Assembly: GCA_963662155.1 (NCBI GenBank) | Contig: OY759261.1 | Location: 2,792,227-2,856,226, forward strand | DNA length: 64,000 bases | Source of the DNA: Lamellibrachia columna | Taxonomy: Eukaryota > Annelida > Polychaeta > Sabellida > Siboglinidae | Direction: 5' to 3' | Shown here: one piece after another, positions 32,812 to 45,400 of the stretch | Numbering within the stretch: position 1 is the first letter of the stretch | Layout: every line of letters begins with the position of its first letter | Position numbers and translations under genes: made by a program | Notes under the pieces: model-generated | The model's database searches: none | Told to the model about the DNA's origin: nothing | The model's input: only the letters and a program-made list of their open reading frames with translations

Positions 32812-33112
32812 ACCCCATGGATAGCCCAATGCAGGCTGTGTGTGGTCAAGTGGTCATTCCATGGATAGCCCATGTGTCCAATGCAGGCAGTGTGTGGTCA
32901 AGTGGTCATTCCATGGATAGCCCATGTGTCCAATGCAGGCAGTGTGTGGTCAAGTGGTCATTCCATGGATAGCCCATGTGTCCAATGCAGGCAGTGTGTG
33001 GTCAAGTGGTCATTCCATGGATAGCCCATGTGTCCAATGCAGGCAGTGTGTGGTCAAGTGGTCATTCCATGGATAGCCCATGTGTCCAATGCTGTGTGTA
33101 GTCAAGTGGTCA
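32812..33112. repeat. 52-bp minisatellite, about 5-6 copies
   Basis: Unit GTGGTCATTCCATGGATAGC plus CCATGTGTCCAATGCAGGCAGTGT and so on, in the putative TLK 3' UTR. Confidence 0.9.
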
Positions 33113-33189
33113 TTCCTGTTATTTCACATTGCATTTTTGTGAGTCTTCTAAAAAGATCAATCAGTGTGAGCAACTCTGGTGACTAAGAA

Positions 33190-33395
33190 ATGACAGGTAC
33201 AGATGTTGGTTGTCATGTCTGTCAGGTGGACATGTGATGTGACATGTCAGATATGTCAGGCGTCGTGTCTGCCAGGTAGATGTGATCTGACATGTCAGTG
33301 TGTGAGGACATGTCAGGTGTTGTGTCTGACGGGTAGATGTGATGTGACATGTCCCTGTGTCAGGACATGTCAAGTGTCATGTCTGCCCGGTAGTA
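33190..33395. repeat. Degenerate ~38-bp tandem repeat
   Basis: Imperfect units of GACATGTCAGGTGTCGTGTC plus TGCCAGGTAGATGTGATGT. Confidence 0.75.
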
Positions 33396-34318
33396 ACGAA
33401 AACCTCCATACTTCTGTGACCATTAAACTTTAAAAATGAAATGCCATTCAAAAGAGGTCTCAAGCTGAAAGAGTTCAAACATGAAAACTTTGGCACTTGT
33501 GTCACATCATCTTGTCTTATAATATGTTACACTCGTAAATGTCATCATCATAAGTGATTATGTTACATTGATAAGCTCATGTACGAGTTTCCATAACTAA
33601 CAGCCTTTATCGAGTTCAAAGTCAGCGAATGTGTGTGGAACAGGACAGGGTGGGTTAGGGGTAAGCATGATAGCATGACTGGATAAGTTTGTAAATATCA
33701 CTAGGAAAGTTTTGTTGGTCAGTGATGCAAGTTGAAGTAGATGTACAAGTGTTTTCATCCCGAGGGAAGATTTAAAGTGTGAAGTGAAAGTAGAGACATA
33801 AGGAGCAACATTGAGTTGGTTCTTTTATAAATTGTACGAAACTGGACACGTTTAATAGATTATTAAACCGTGGCAAGATCATTGGTTAAAATCGAACATA
33901 ACCAGAAACATAGACCTTGAATCATCCGAAGCAGTATTCAGCGGTAATGTTAGTAGCATCAACATTTCAGCCTTTTGTGGATTATATAGACCCATCTATG
34001 ATCAAATCTGTATACTGCAGACCGAATGGACAGAGGATGTAAAGTTAGTTAAGGGTAGCTATCAAGTGAAACGTATCTGTTATAGACAGTCTTGGCCAAG
34101 TGTCTGCTGTAGCAGGTTTTGCTGTGTAATTGTCTGACTGGGCATTAGTCCTGTGTTCACCCCGCCAATGTGTGTGTGTTTGTACCCCCAGGGGTAGACA
34201 GAGGGGGTTGATTCAAGAGAGGAATATGCAGAGATTGCATGTAGTGTACAGTGGTCGTATGAGAGGGTTTAATGGGGTGGGAAGCAAGGGTGGACCCACA
34301 ACGTGTGGTTGTGGTCTT

Positions 34319-34347
34319 AATAAAGATCAAGTCTTTCATATAATAAA
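34319..34347 (+). promoter_or_regulatory. Candidate polyadenylation signals for TLK
   Basis: AATAAA occurs at 34319-34324 and again at 34342-34347, followed by GT-rich sequence (GTCTGTGCGTTCTCG). Position and orientation suit the 3' end of TLK. Not proven by the sequence alone. Confidence 0.4.
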
Positions 34348-34365
34348 CATTACAGTCTGTGCGTT

Positions 34366-36270
34366 CTCGTCTTGCCATCTTTCAGCATCCTTGCAATGTG
34401 ACTAGGCTATTTTATCCATCTATGTTTAAAACAGAAAATCAGGTTTTTAATACCTACAACAAGCACGTAATACAAACTTCCTTCTCTTGTGTGTTCAGGT
34501 GGATTGCTAAGTTCCTGGGTGAAGTGTGACTAGGTCATGTGACTGTCAAACTGATGACAGAATGTATCTGTCGGTTTCTAAAGACTAACAATTTATATGG
34601 CAGAACTTTATTTGTATCAACTGGCATTTGATGAGCTTATTTTTTAGAAACTTATATGTACACATATGTACTCAGAGTAACGTAAACTAGAATTATGTAA
34701 TTGTTGAATGTAACGTTTGTTAAACAATGACTACTACAACCATTTTACAGTTCACAACATGTTTACAGTTACGGATCAACCACATCTTGTCAAGACATTT
34801 TAATTTTACTCCACGACATTACAAAAAGTGTAAAGTAACATCATAAATACAGTAAAAAGGCCCTTAGGTAACACTTATGTAACATCTGATAAAATTTAAA
34901 TGCTAACTCGTGTGAACAAAATAAATTACTTGGCATCAGCTATAGAAAGTAATCTTGTCCTTACGGGTTAGCTAAAATTATGGCTGTCAGAAATTGTGAA
35001 CACATTCTGTACACGTACACAATATCACATGTACACATTGATACACGTGTACAACAAAACAGAGGAACACTTGGATACACATTGTACACGACACATACAT
35101 ACATCAGATGTAGAACAATAATGGCAAATAACAATATTTAAAGCATCAACACAAGTCAAGGTTACGACCTTGTTATTATTCATCACATTAAAGCTGCCAT
35201 TACTTCACTGGTTTCAAGTTTCATTTTTCATTTATCCAGTATGCCCTATGAAATGCTAGCTGATTTGTGCAGATGTGTTATTTAGTTTTGATAAAATCGT
35301 CAAACTATTAAATTTGGCTTGGCGAAAAAAGGGCAAAAAACTGTTATGTTTAACCCACCTCTATATATAACAAGGCTATCCACATTAACTGATATAATAT
35401 ATAACCCACCTCTATATATAACAAGGCTATCCACATTAACTGATATAATATATATAACGATCTCTTTAGACAATTTCAGTAAAAATATTAACTTTTATTA
35501 AACAGACTGCGAATATTATTATTACCGGTACTATACAAACAATGCACATGCGAGCATCAATGCTAAGGAGTGGTCTGTTAATAATATTGACTCTTCATAA
35601 AACACCATTCTCAAACCAAGTCATCGTTTTCAACTTTAGAAGCAGGTGCCAATTTTTGCATGTCATTTTATACAGACTACTTATATGCAATACAGATCAC
35701 TAGGCATGTTTCCAGCGAACCATAGCAGATTTTTTGGATACATTGTATATTTCCTAGCCTGATAATGGTGATACTCGATCTGCATCCGAAGAAATCTGAT
35801 AGGCAGGTTTCCAGCGAAATTTAGCTCATTTTGTTTCATTTAGGTATTCATAGATGGCAGCACTAGGTCTGAATCTGTATGCTATAGGACGGCCAACCAA
35901 CGAACGATTTTATACGGATTTATACAGAATTCCCAAGTAAAAAATACAGATTTCAACCCAAACAACAGAAGAGATGGAAACTGGCACTATGTGTGGAATA
36001 TTTTGAATAAATATGCATTTTGGTTCAAGTTGACTAGTACTATTGGGAAAGCATTATAATAAATAAAATTTGCCACTTCAGAAACTTAACAGGTTCGTCT
36101 CTGTTACTCTATAATCGTCTACTATTCAGATGTCTGCCTCTGTGAAGAACACTGACTTCATTCGATGTATGTCACCAATTATTTGGAAATGTTTAGAAAA
36201 AATAACTTTGATGTGATCATCATGTAACACCTCTAGTCGTTTCACTCATCCTATTTGTCTATCCTATCTC
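34366..36270. other. Intergenic/3' UTR stretch between the convergent genes
   Basis: AT-rich DNA without a recognisable gene. It contains a second copy of a segment from the TLK 3' flank (34405-34535), a piece of a dispersed repeat also at 5960-6075 (here 35230-35340), a double 58-bp direct repeat (35347-35455), and the SCAP 3' UTR on the minus strand. A minus-strand AATAAA (TTTATT on plus) near 35492 could end the SCAP transcript; this is a guess. Confidence 0.4.
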
Positions 36271-36453
36271 TCACTCAATCTTCTGTAGCACAGTAGGGAA
36301 GTGAACTACTTGCAGCTGTTCCCCAAAGTCACACACGACGGCCGTGTTGCGCACTATACACAGCTGGTGTATGAATACGCTGCAGCCGGTCTCACCGAGT
36401 GGAATGACACGCAGTACTTTGCCCTTGGAGATATCCCATAAAAACAGACAGCC
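36271..36453 (-). CDS. SCAP: SCAP terminal exon S18
   Basis: 60 codons plus TGA, acceptor TTTGCAG. Encodes [20 protein letters not shown] and ends [20 protein letters not shown] then IE, the counterpart of human [24 protein letters not shown]. Length matches the human C-terminus, so the gene end is intact. Confidence 0.96.
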   Translation of the reverse strand, partial: GCLFLWDISKGKVLRVIPLGETGCSVFIHQLCIVRNTAVVCDFGEQLQVVHFPTVLQKIE

Positions 36454-39400
36454 CTGCAAAAAATGGGTTCAAATTTAGTGTTGGGGAAAATCGTGAAATT
36501 GCCAAAAATCAGTTTTTAAGTATGTTTTCTTGAAGTATTTCATTAGTATGCCCATCTAAAAGTTAGATGTGTCATGATTATTTATTACTGAAATCGAGGG
36601 TAAAAATCTAAACATAATCAGCTGACAATTGTAACCTCATTTATCCATGGCTTTGGACTTTTGGGTGGATTAATAGTCTGCAGGTGAATCATGGAATAAT
36701 GGAGCAATTTACAACATGTTGAAATTTATTCACAAAAAACATGCTAATTATTGACTGATCTGAAGAAGGGACTAGCGAGGCTCCGAAGTACAGAACTGAA
36801 TTGCTGATTATACACAAATTTACTCCTTTTATAATCACTGCTCTGTGCAAAAGCAATGTTTTGCAGAGTCATTATTAAACATGCATGACTATATTTTACT
36901 ACGGATAAAACTAATTGCAACAGCTATGAGCTTTACACATTTTTATATGGCCCCCTAATACTGCTTATGCTTATATAGAGTGAGACAGTCCCTACTTACC
37001 TGACCACCACTGACCAGCAGGTTATTGGTCAAGACCGACAGAGAATTACAGGAACCAGGACTCTGAAACAGAAAGGAAAAGTAATAAATAAAAGTTGTGA
37101 ATGAACGAAAGACACTTGTTGACGATTCTGAAAAAAGCAAAACACTTGACTTAAAAGCATAGGCCATTGGGAAGTTGCACCCTCCAGTCTGTTCTATTTA
37201 TGGCATGCTGCTCTGCTGTCAATAGCTGCAGCCCAGTATCATTCCTGATCTGGTCACTCCACCTCTTCAGTGGTCTTCCTCTCTTCCGCTGTCCTTTGTA
37301 GTCTTGTCTGTATGCTTGTCTAATGATGTTATCTCTTTGCATACAGCAAACACGTCCAAACCACCTGAGTCTTGTGTGTCTGATGACGTCTGTGATAGAT
37401 TCAGGGGTAAAGGTGTTCTCTCTGATCTTGATATTGTGTAGTCTGTCTGCCCTGGTAACACCTCTAATAGCCCGCAGACAGCGCATCTTAAAAATCTCAA
37501 GAGATTGTGTCTCCTGTGATCGTAGTGTCGAAGCCTCCGCACCATAGATTGCTATTGGCAGTATAAGGGCTCCATGTAATCTGGCTTTCAGTCTTGTTGA
37601 GATGTTTCTGTTGGAAAATATACCATTTCTGAGTCTACCGCAGGCTGCCGATGCTAAGGCTGTTTGACAACTAACATATCTCTAACAAAACACACTACTG
37701 AAGAAAAACCTTTTTGACATTTCTGACAAAATTAAACATATTTGAAAACACTTTATGACAACATTGACCAAAATTAATCACAATTGTTGACAAAACAAAA
37801 CAAAATTGTTCACAATTTTAACAAAATGAAACATGCTTGTTGATTTGTTTATGCCCAAATAAACACATTTAATAGACAACGTGAAAGAATTAAACTGTTC
37901 TAATGGAACCAAACACAGCATTCAACATTTCAGGTAAGTCACCAGGGCCTGTATTCTTTAGACTTACAAATTTGCAAATATAAGTTTACCATAAATGTGG
38001 TGGCAAAATGGTTCCAGGGAGTTCACTTATAGAATGTCTGGGCAATGCATGTGCATTAAAACAAAGATCTGAGTAAATATTATGTGATGTGCTATATACT
38101 AAAGAGGCCTACTGTATTACATAATCCATGTTGAATATCAACCAAGACTGCAGGCGTGTGCAATCAATCTTAAATTGCCATGTTATTTTGTTGTTAGATA
38201 TTCTATCAGTGCCCCCCATCAGTGCCCCCATCAGTGCCCCCCATCAGTGCCCCCCATCAGTGCCCCCATCAGTGCCCCCATCAGTGCCCCCCATCAGTGC
38301 CCCATCAGTGCCCCCATCAGTGCCCCCCCATCAGTGGCCCCCATCAGTGCCCCCATCAGTGGCCCCCATCAGTGCCCCCCATCAGGGGCTGCCACGTTTA
38401 TGGAAAACGTTTTTAGTGAAACTCTTCTAACTGACCAAAACACATCATTCAACAAATCATGAATTTGAAAGCCTTTGGAAAATACAAGCCCAGCAACCTG
38501 TAGTTGTGGTCAATCTGTGGTCAACGCGTCCACTCACCATGTGTAGCCAGTGCAACAGATGACCATTCCACCGCTCCCAGATACACAGTCTGTTGTCCAG
38601 CCCAGCACTGACCACGTGGGTCAAAGTGCAAGTAAGGGCAGTCACTCGTCCGTGATGACCGTCACCCAGTTTGTGGACGCAGGCGCCGGTCAAGAGATCC
38701 CACAGTCGCACTGTGCCATCCTCGGCCCCGCTCGCTGCCGCCAGTGGCGTCATCTAGTGGCACAACAACACACCAAAGTTACTCCAACATGTATCAAAAA
38801 TAATTTCACAATATTTCACATTAATGGGATTTTACCTCAATCTGCCAACTGGAAAAGATTAAGGATTTAAACATCACCAGCATTTCTATAATTCTGAAAC
38901 TGATCACATATCTGAACACATATTATTTTTAAATTGCGTTTCCACCTTAAATCCATGTTCATGATATCATGCTTAACCCATATGAGGCCCCAGGATTTTA
39001 TTAAAACATGTTTCCCTGTTCCCAGGATTTCTGGCAAATTTCGAGCGATTTTACTTCCTTGTGTTCAAAAATCTGTACAAAAAACTATTCAATATTGGCA
39101 ATTACAAGTTGTGTTTATTTTGAAGAGTAGTAATTTCTCCACATGCATATCTACATAGAAAAATTATATATTAATAAAATGTTGACATTTGATCACAATT
39201 TGCAAAGACAAAATAGTAAGTTTGTTAAAACTTTGAAAGTTATTCTACCTTGCGACTGACATTTGACAATGATCCCATGCTATATACCTATGCAGCCCAG
39301 TGAAGAAAATGTAGCTATATGTGTTAACTTTGCACAACTGAAAAAAATTATCAAATTCTGATGGTTACTTTTCAGGTTACACCATATTTTATAATGACAA

Positions 39401-42400
39401 ATATAGAAATAAAAATTTTCAAGATAGCATGAACAAAACCGATGAAAATCTAGATTTCTGAAAGGGCAACATATGCACGTAACGAGCTGTTGTTGTTGCA
39501 AAATGTATCCGCTAGGGTGTGGCAAAATTTGGTAGCGTTTAGTTCAGTAGTTATTCGCAAGGATTTTTTTTAATAGAGGGTCCTTTATGCGGCCAGCGAC
39601 GGCTGTTCCAGGACTGCACAGAGCGGCCGGCTGCGGCCACTGTGGGGTCTAATGGATTAATGATTCTCATTTGTTGCACTCTGACTCGGGTCTCTGAGAA
39701 TCTGTGTTATCTAAATGTTATTACTATCATTATCAAATGTTATTACTATCATTATCAAATGTTATTACTATCATTATCAAATGTTATTACTATCATTATG
39801 CATATATCAACTGACCACGTCGAGATGTAGAGCTGTGATGGCGCCACTGTGCCCATGCAATGTGTACAGACAAAGTGAATCTTCAAGGCGATACACCTAC
39901 AATATCAAAATTTTAAAAAATATTTAAAAACATCACATTGGTCTAACAAACAGCACCTCTACCTGTCTGTTACAGTGAAGATATAAATAACACAGAGAGC
40001 AAATACCTAATATCAAACTTCTATAATCAAGGCCAATAGAAGTGCAATAAATAAAGTTATGTTCTTATACAGCGCGGTATCCAGTCCTGTTCAAAGCGCT
40101 TTACACTTCACCCCCTGGCAGACCTTACACTTCACCCCCTGGCAGACCTTACACTTCACCCCCTGGCAGACCTTACACTTCACCCCCTGGCAGACCTTAC
40201 ACTTTACCCCCTGGCAGACCTTACACTTCACCCCCTGGCAGACCTTACACTTCACCCCCTGGCAGACCTTACACTTCACCCCCTGTTTATTCCAATGCCA
40301 ACTCAACTTCTATGGGAAGTATTCAGCCATGTTATAGTGCTTCACACTTCACCCCCTGGCAGACCTGGGAAGTATTCAGCCACGCTGCAATTACTGCACG
40401 AAGACTATTCATTCAGATATCCATCTGTCTGTAGCCATGAACTCATTTGTACAGCTGAGTGAACTGTGGCAACGTGGGATGAACAAAACTGTCAAAGCTT
40501 TGAAACAGCAGTAAAAGATTCCAAACCCATAATGAGTCTGGGAAAGTGGTAGGTATAGGATAAGAAACATTTACTTTATACATAAAACATTAAGTAGTTA
40601 TTATACAAATAATGATAATATCAGTCACACTAAGTAATTATTTCCATTCTCTGTAAGCATTCAAAGGATAATGACAATAATGAGACAACCGTGACGATGA
40701 CAATAATATGACAATGACAGTGAAATGAAGGCATTCACAAGCATCAGTCATGATGTCATCACCTCAGGACATCATGTGACATTATAAACATGGAGCACAA
40801 GAAGTCACCTCTACACATGAGCTCTCTACATGTACGCATCCTCACTAGCCAGGGGTGGCAGTAGTACTACAGTACCCCTGGTAGACATCCTCACTAGCCA
40901 GGGGTGGCAGTAGTACTACAGTACACCTGGTAGACATCCTCACTAGCCAGGGGTGGCAGTAGTACTACAGTACACCTGGTAGACATCCTCACTAGCCAGG
41001 GGTGGCAGTAGTACTACAGTACATCTGGTAGACATCCTCACTAGCCAGGGGTGGCAGTAGTACTACAGTACACCTGGTAGACATCCTCACTAGCCAGGGG
41101 TGGCAGTAGTACTACAGTACCCCTGGTAGACATCCTCACTAGCCAGGGGTGGCAGTAGTACTACAGTACCCCTGGCAGACATCCTCAATAGCCAGGGGTG
41201 GCATTAGTACTACAGTACCCCTGGTAGACATCCTCACTACCCAGGGGTGGCAGTAGTACCACAGTACCCCTGGTAGACATCCTCACTAGCCAGGGGTGGC
41301 AGTAGTACCACAGTACCCCTGGTAGACATCCTCACTAGCCAGGGGTGGCAGTAGTACTACAGTACTCCTGGTAGACATCCTCACTAGCCAGGGGTGGCAG
41401 TAGTACTACAGTACTCCTGGTAGACATCCTCACTAGCCAGGGGTGGCAGTAGTACCACAGTACCCCTGGTAGACATCCTCACTAGCCAGGGGTGGCAGTA
41501 GTACCACAGTACCCCTGGTAGACATCCTCACTAGCCAGGGGTGGCAGTAGTACTACAGTACTCCTGGTAGACATCCTCACTAGCCAGGGGTGGCAGTAGT
41601 ACTACAGTACTCCTGGTAGACATCCTCACTAGCCAGGGGTGGCAGTAGTACTACAGTACTCCTGGTAGACATCCTCACTAGCCAGGGGTGGCAGTAGTAC
41701 TACAGTACACCTGGTAGACATCCTCACTAGCCAGGGGTGGCAGTAGTACTACGGTAGATCAACCTGTTGAAACATGGATGTGTCAGTTTATCCCACGCCG
41801 TGTGCGGATGTACGCTGAATCATTTGTACTTCGACCCACTTCCTGTCTTGGTCGATGTGTTTCTGGGAAATGTACACGATCTGCCCAAACTTCAAAAAGC
41901 GTTTCCAGGAGATGCCTATCATTACCCGTCCGGCCAGCAATGACTGGTCCACTACCTATTAAAGTTAAGTTCCCGCATGCGAACCCCATAAATTCCAACT
42001 AGCAATCCCATTGGCTAACACCAACCCATATGAGGCATTTCATTTCAACAGGTCGATCAGCCAGGGATATGTGATGTCAGAAGCCCCTGGTGGCGAGGGT
42101 GTGTAGAAGGTCCGTGACAAAAACGTGATATATTTGATTAATTCGACCGAGTACAAATAACTAAAGCAGGGACATCAGTTCTGCAGTCACCTTGAGTGTA
42201 TGGTCCTGACCGCCCGACACGACTCGCCCACCCTCCGTCTGCAGCAAGTTGATTGGACGCTGGTGAGCATGTGTAGTGGACAGCAGTGTCACATGGATGA
42301 TGTCATCCCATGTCCTCAGGTCATGTGACTCAGTCACATGACCACTGCTCAGTCGACAGAAGTGGCCTGCTGTGAGGGGAATACATCTTTACGATCGTGG

Positions 42401-45400
42401 ATAATCTTCAGACACGCCATTAAACTTACTCATTTTATTTTGACCAAAGTCACTGTATACACAGTCACTGTAAATACAATCACTGTATATACAGTCATTG
42501 TATACAGAGTCATTGTATATACAGTCATTGTATACAGAGTCACTGTATATACAATCACTGTATACATAGAAATTCATAAATAACAACAAGAAATGGTCAG
42601 ACTCCCTTTAAAACATTACATGATACCAAATCTAACATCCTAGTCTCCAACTGTTCATCATTATACATAACATATAATTAGCTATGTAGCATATATAAAT
42701 AACTATGTGTGCATGCCGGTTTAAGATTGGCACATGTAATAGTAGGATTAATAACTACCAAGAAAACTTGTTTTAGTAGATAGTTGCTGACTTTTGTATC
42801 AACTTCCACTACATTATTTTGTGTATAATTTCAACATGTACCTCTACAATCGTAGTGCAAGCCGTCTGAGATCCAGTCTAGGTCTAGAGTTAGTTACTTG
42901 CCACTCACATATCATGTCATGTCATGTCATGTCATGTCACGCGAACAGAATCGTGTTTCATCCAGCACTAACCTCGGTTATAAAGTTGTAACACTAACCT
43001 CGGTTATAAAGTTGTAACACTAACCTCGGTTGTAAAGTTGTAACACTAACCTCGGTTATAAAGTTGTAACACTAGCCTCAGTTGTAAAGACGTGACACTA
43101 ACCTCGGTTGTAAAGACGTGACACTGATGTCGGTGTCGCTGGCGAGTTCACGTTCTGGAATGTCTCCAACTCAAGGAAGTCAATATCTCCACTCAACCGA
43201 GCCGCTATTACCCTGGTGGCAGAGAAGTGAAACATTTTGTACCATTTTTATCAAAACATTATTTTTACAGTAGAATATGGTGTGTTTAGAGAATGTACAC
43301 ATTGTGAGGACGTGAATTTATTAGGAAGCAGCAATAAAACTAACAACAAATAGTTGTATTCATTACAACAAGATGGTTGGTAAGTTGGCAAACAAGACGT
43401 CTGGTAAGTTGGCAAACAAGACGTCTGGTAAGTTGGCAAACAAGTTGTCTGGTAAGTTGGCAAACAAGATGTTTGGTAAGTTGGCAAACAAGACAACTGG
43501 TAAGTTGGCAAACAAGACGTCTGGTAAGCTGGCAAACAAGACGTCTGGTAAGTTGGCAAACAAGACGTCTGGTAAGTTGGCAAACAAGACGTCTGGTAAG
43601 TTGGCAAACAAGTTGTCTGGTAAGTTGGCAAACAAGATGTTTGGTAAGTTGGCAAACAAGACAACTGGTAAGTTGGCAAACAAGACGTCTGGTAAGCTGG
43701 CAAACAAGACGTCTGGTAAGTTGGCAAACAAGACGTCTGGTAAGTTAGCAAACAAGATGTTTGGTAAGTTGGCAAACAAGACGTCTGGTAAGTTGTAAAG
43801 TTGGCAAACAAGACGTCTGGTAAGCTGGCAAACAAGACGTCTGGTAAGTTGGCAAACAAGACGTCAGGTAAGTTAGCAAACAAGACGTCTGGTAAGTTGG
43901 CAAACAAGACGTCTGGTATGTTGGCAAACAAGATGTTTGGTAAGTTGGCAAACAAGATGTTTTTTTACCAAACAATTTCCCTTATTTTATCCTAAGTTGG
44001 CCCTAGCCTCAGTTGTTAGTTAAGCATATTCACCAAGGAGTCAGACAAAATTGGAAAACTTATACGGTTGTCACAGAATTGGGTGACGCACAACGTTAAG
44101 GCTTGCAACTATACAAGAAAAACTGTTCTTTTCATGCATAACAGCATCAAACTAAAACTGAAACTATTTTTGTCCTGGAAAAACTACTACAGTGCTCCCA
44201 CCTGTTGGCCACAAAGCAAACTGCAGTAACGCCGGCCTTGCCTTCTTGATAGAGATACTTGAGGTGTCCCGTCAAACCATCCCAAAACTGAAAGGCAATA
44301 TTCTTCTGTTCATTCCACACACACAATGTAGTTGTTTAAGGGGACAGTTCAATGTAGTTATTTAAGGGGACAGTTCAATGATTTACATAAGATAATTTAT
44401 TGGTCTGTCAATAATTGCCATAAAGCAAGACTTGAAACTGGCTTATTTTATTACATCACCAAATTATGTATTTTTTTAAATATGAAAGATCATGTTAGTG
44501 TCACATGTTAGTGTCACATGTTAGTGTCACATGCTAGTGTCACATGTTGGATGGATATTTTTTTACCAACCGAGATGTTATAAATATTAATAAATTCCTT
44601 GTTGCAACGTCCAGTAAAACAGTTGGGAAGATCAGTGAAATGTGCTATTTTAGGTAGTTCATATAATTTTGTGAAATTAAATGTACTTTGATACCAAACA
44701 GTTCAGAGTATTGAGGCATTTAAATATGTTAATAATATATAACCCCTAACTAGCTCTGTATGAGATGACCAACCAAAATCACTGAACTATTCCTTTAAAC
44801 AAGTCTCATGCATAGACCACACAGATTGGTTGTTACACAGACACTCGTCTACATTATACTGATATTTTCAAAATATGAAATTAAATATTAATCATATGAT
44901 TTTATGCCCTTTGAATGTGGAATTTTCAGGGAATTGTAATAATTATGACATCTTATATATCAGAACTAGTTTTGGTTGCAGTTAATGCAGCGTCCATTAT
45001 GTGGGTATTTACTGGAATCACTGAACGTCTGTTCTGTAATCAGCCAAACATGTGTAAGTACACATAAAAAAAATATTTACAATCTGTGAATTTTAAGACA
45101 TGCATTTTATATACTTTATACAAGCAATCAGACATACAAAATATAATTAATGTCTTATACACAAATTTCAGACAAACACAATATTTTATTCTACATCATA
45201 TCATCTTAACATAAAGTACAAACAAAACAACAACTAAATCGAAACCCAATCATACCTCAATTCGGCCGTTGCCACAGCCAGCCACAATGAGGCTGTCTTG
45301 ACACGCAAGACACCAGATGGCAGCAGCAGCAGCCTCAGTGGCAGCAACACTTGGCATGCCTTCATCGCTGCTGCCAGACTGTACATACCCTGAAAACACA

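Larger units (their letters stand above)
31719..34365 (+). other. Putative TLK 3' UTR
   Basis: No further conserved coding is seen after the TGA. The stretch holds a 52-bp array (32810-33110), a short TGTCAGGTG-type repeat (about 33190-33390) and unique AT-rich DNA. It ends near two AATAAA hexamers. The extent is inferred; an earlier polyadenylation site could exist. Confidence 0.4.

Noticed and set aside
43251..43955. 234-codon ORF with LPDVLFAN repeats and its opposite-strand partners
   Set aside because: 24-bp minisatellite in the SCAP S12-S13 intron; open in several frames.
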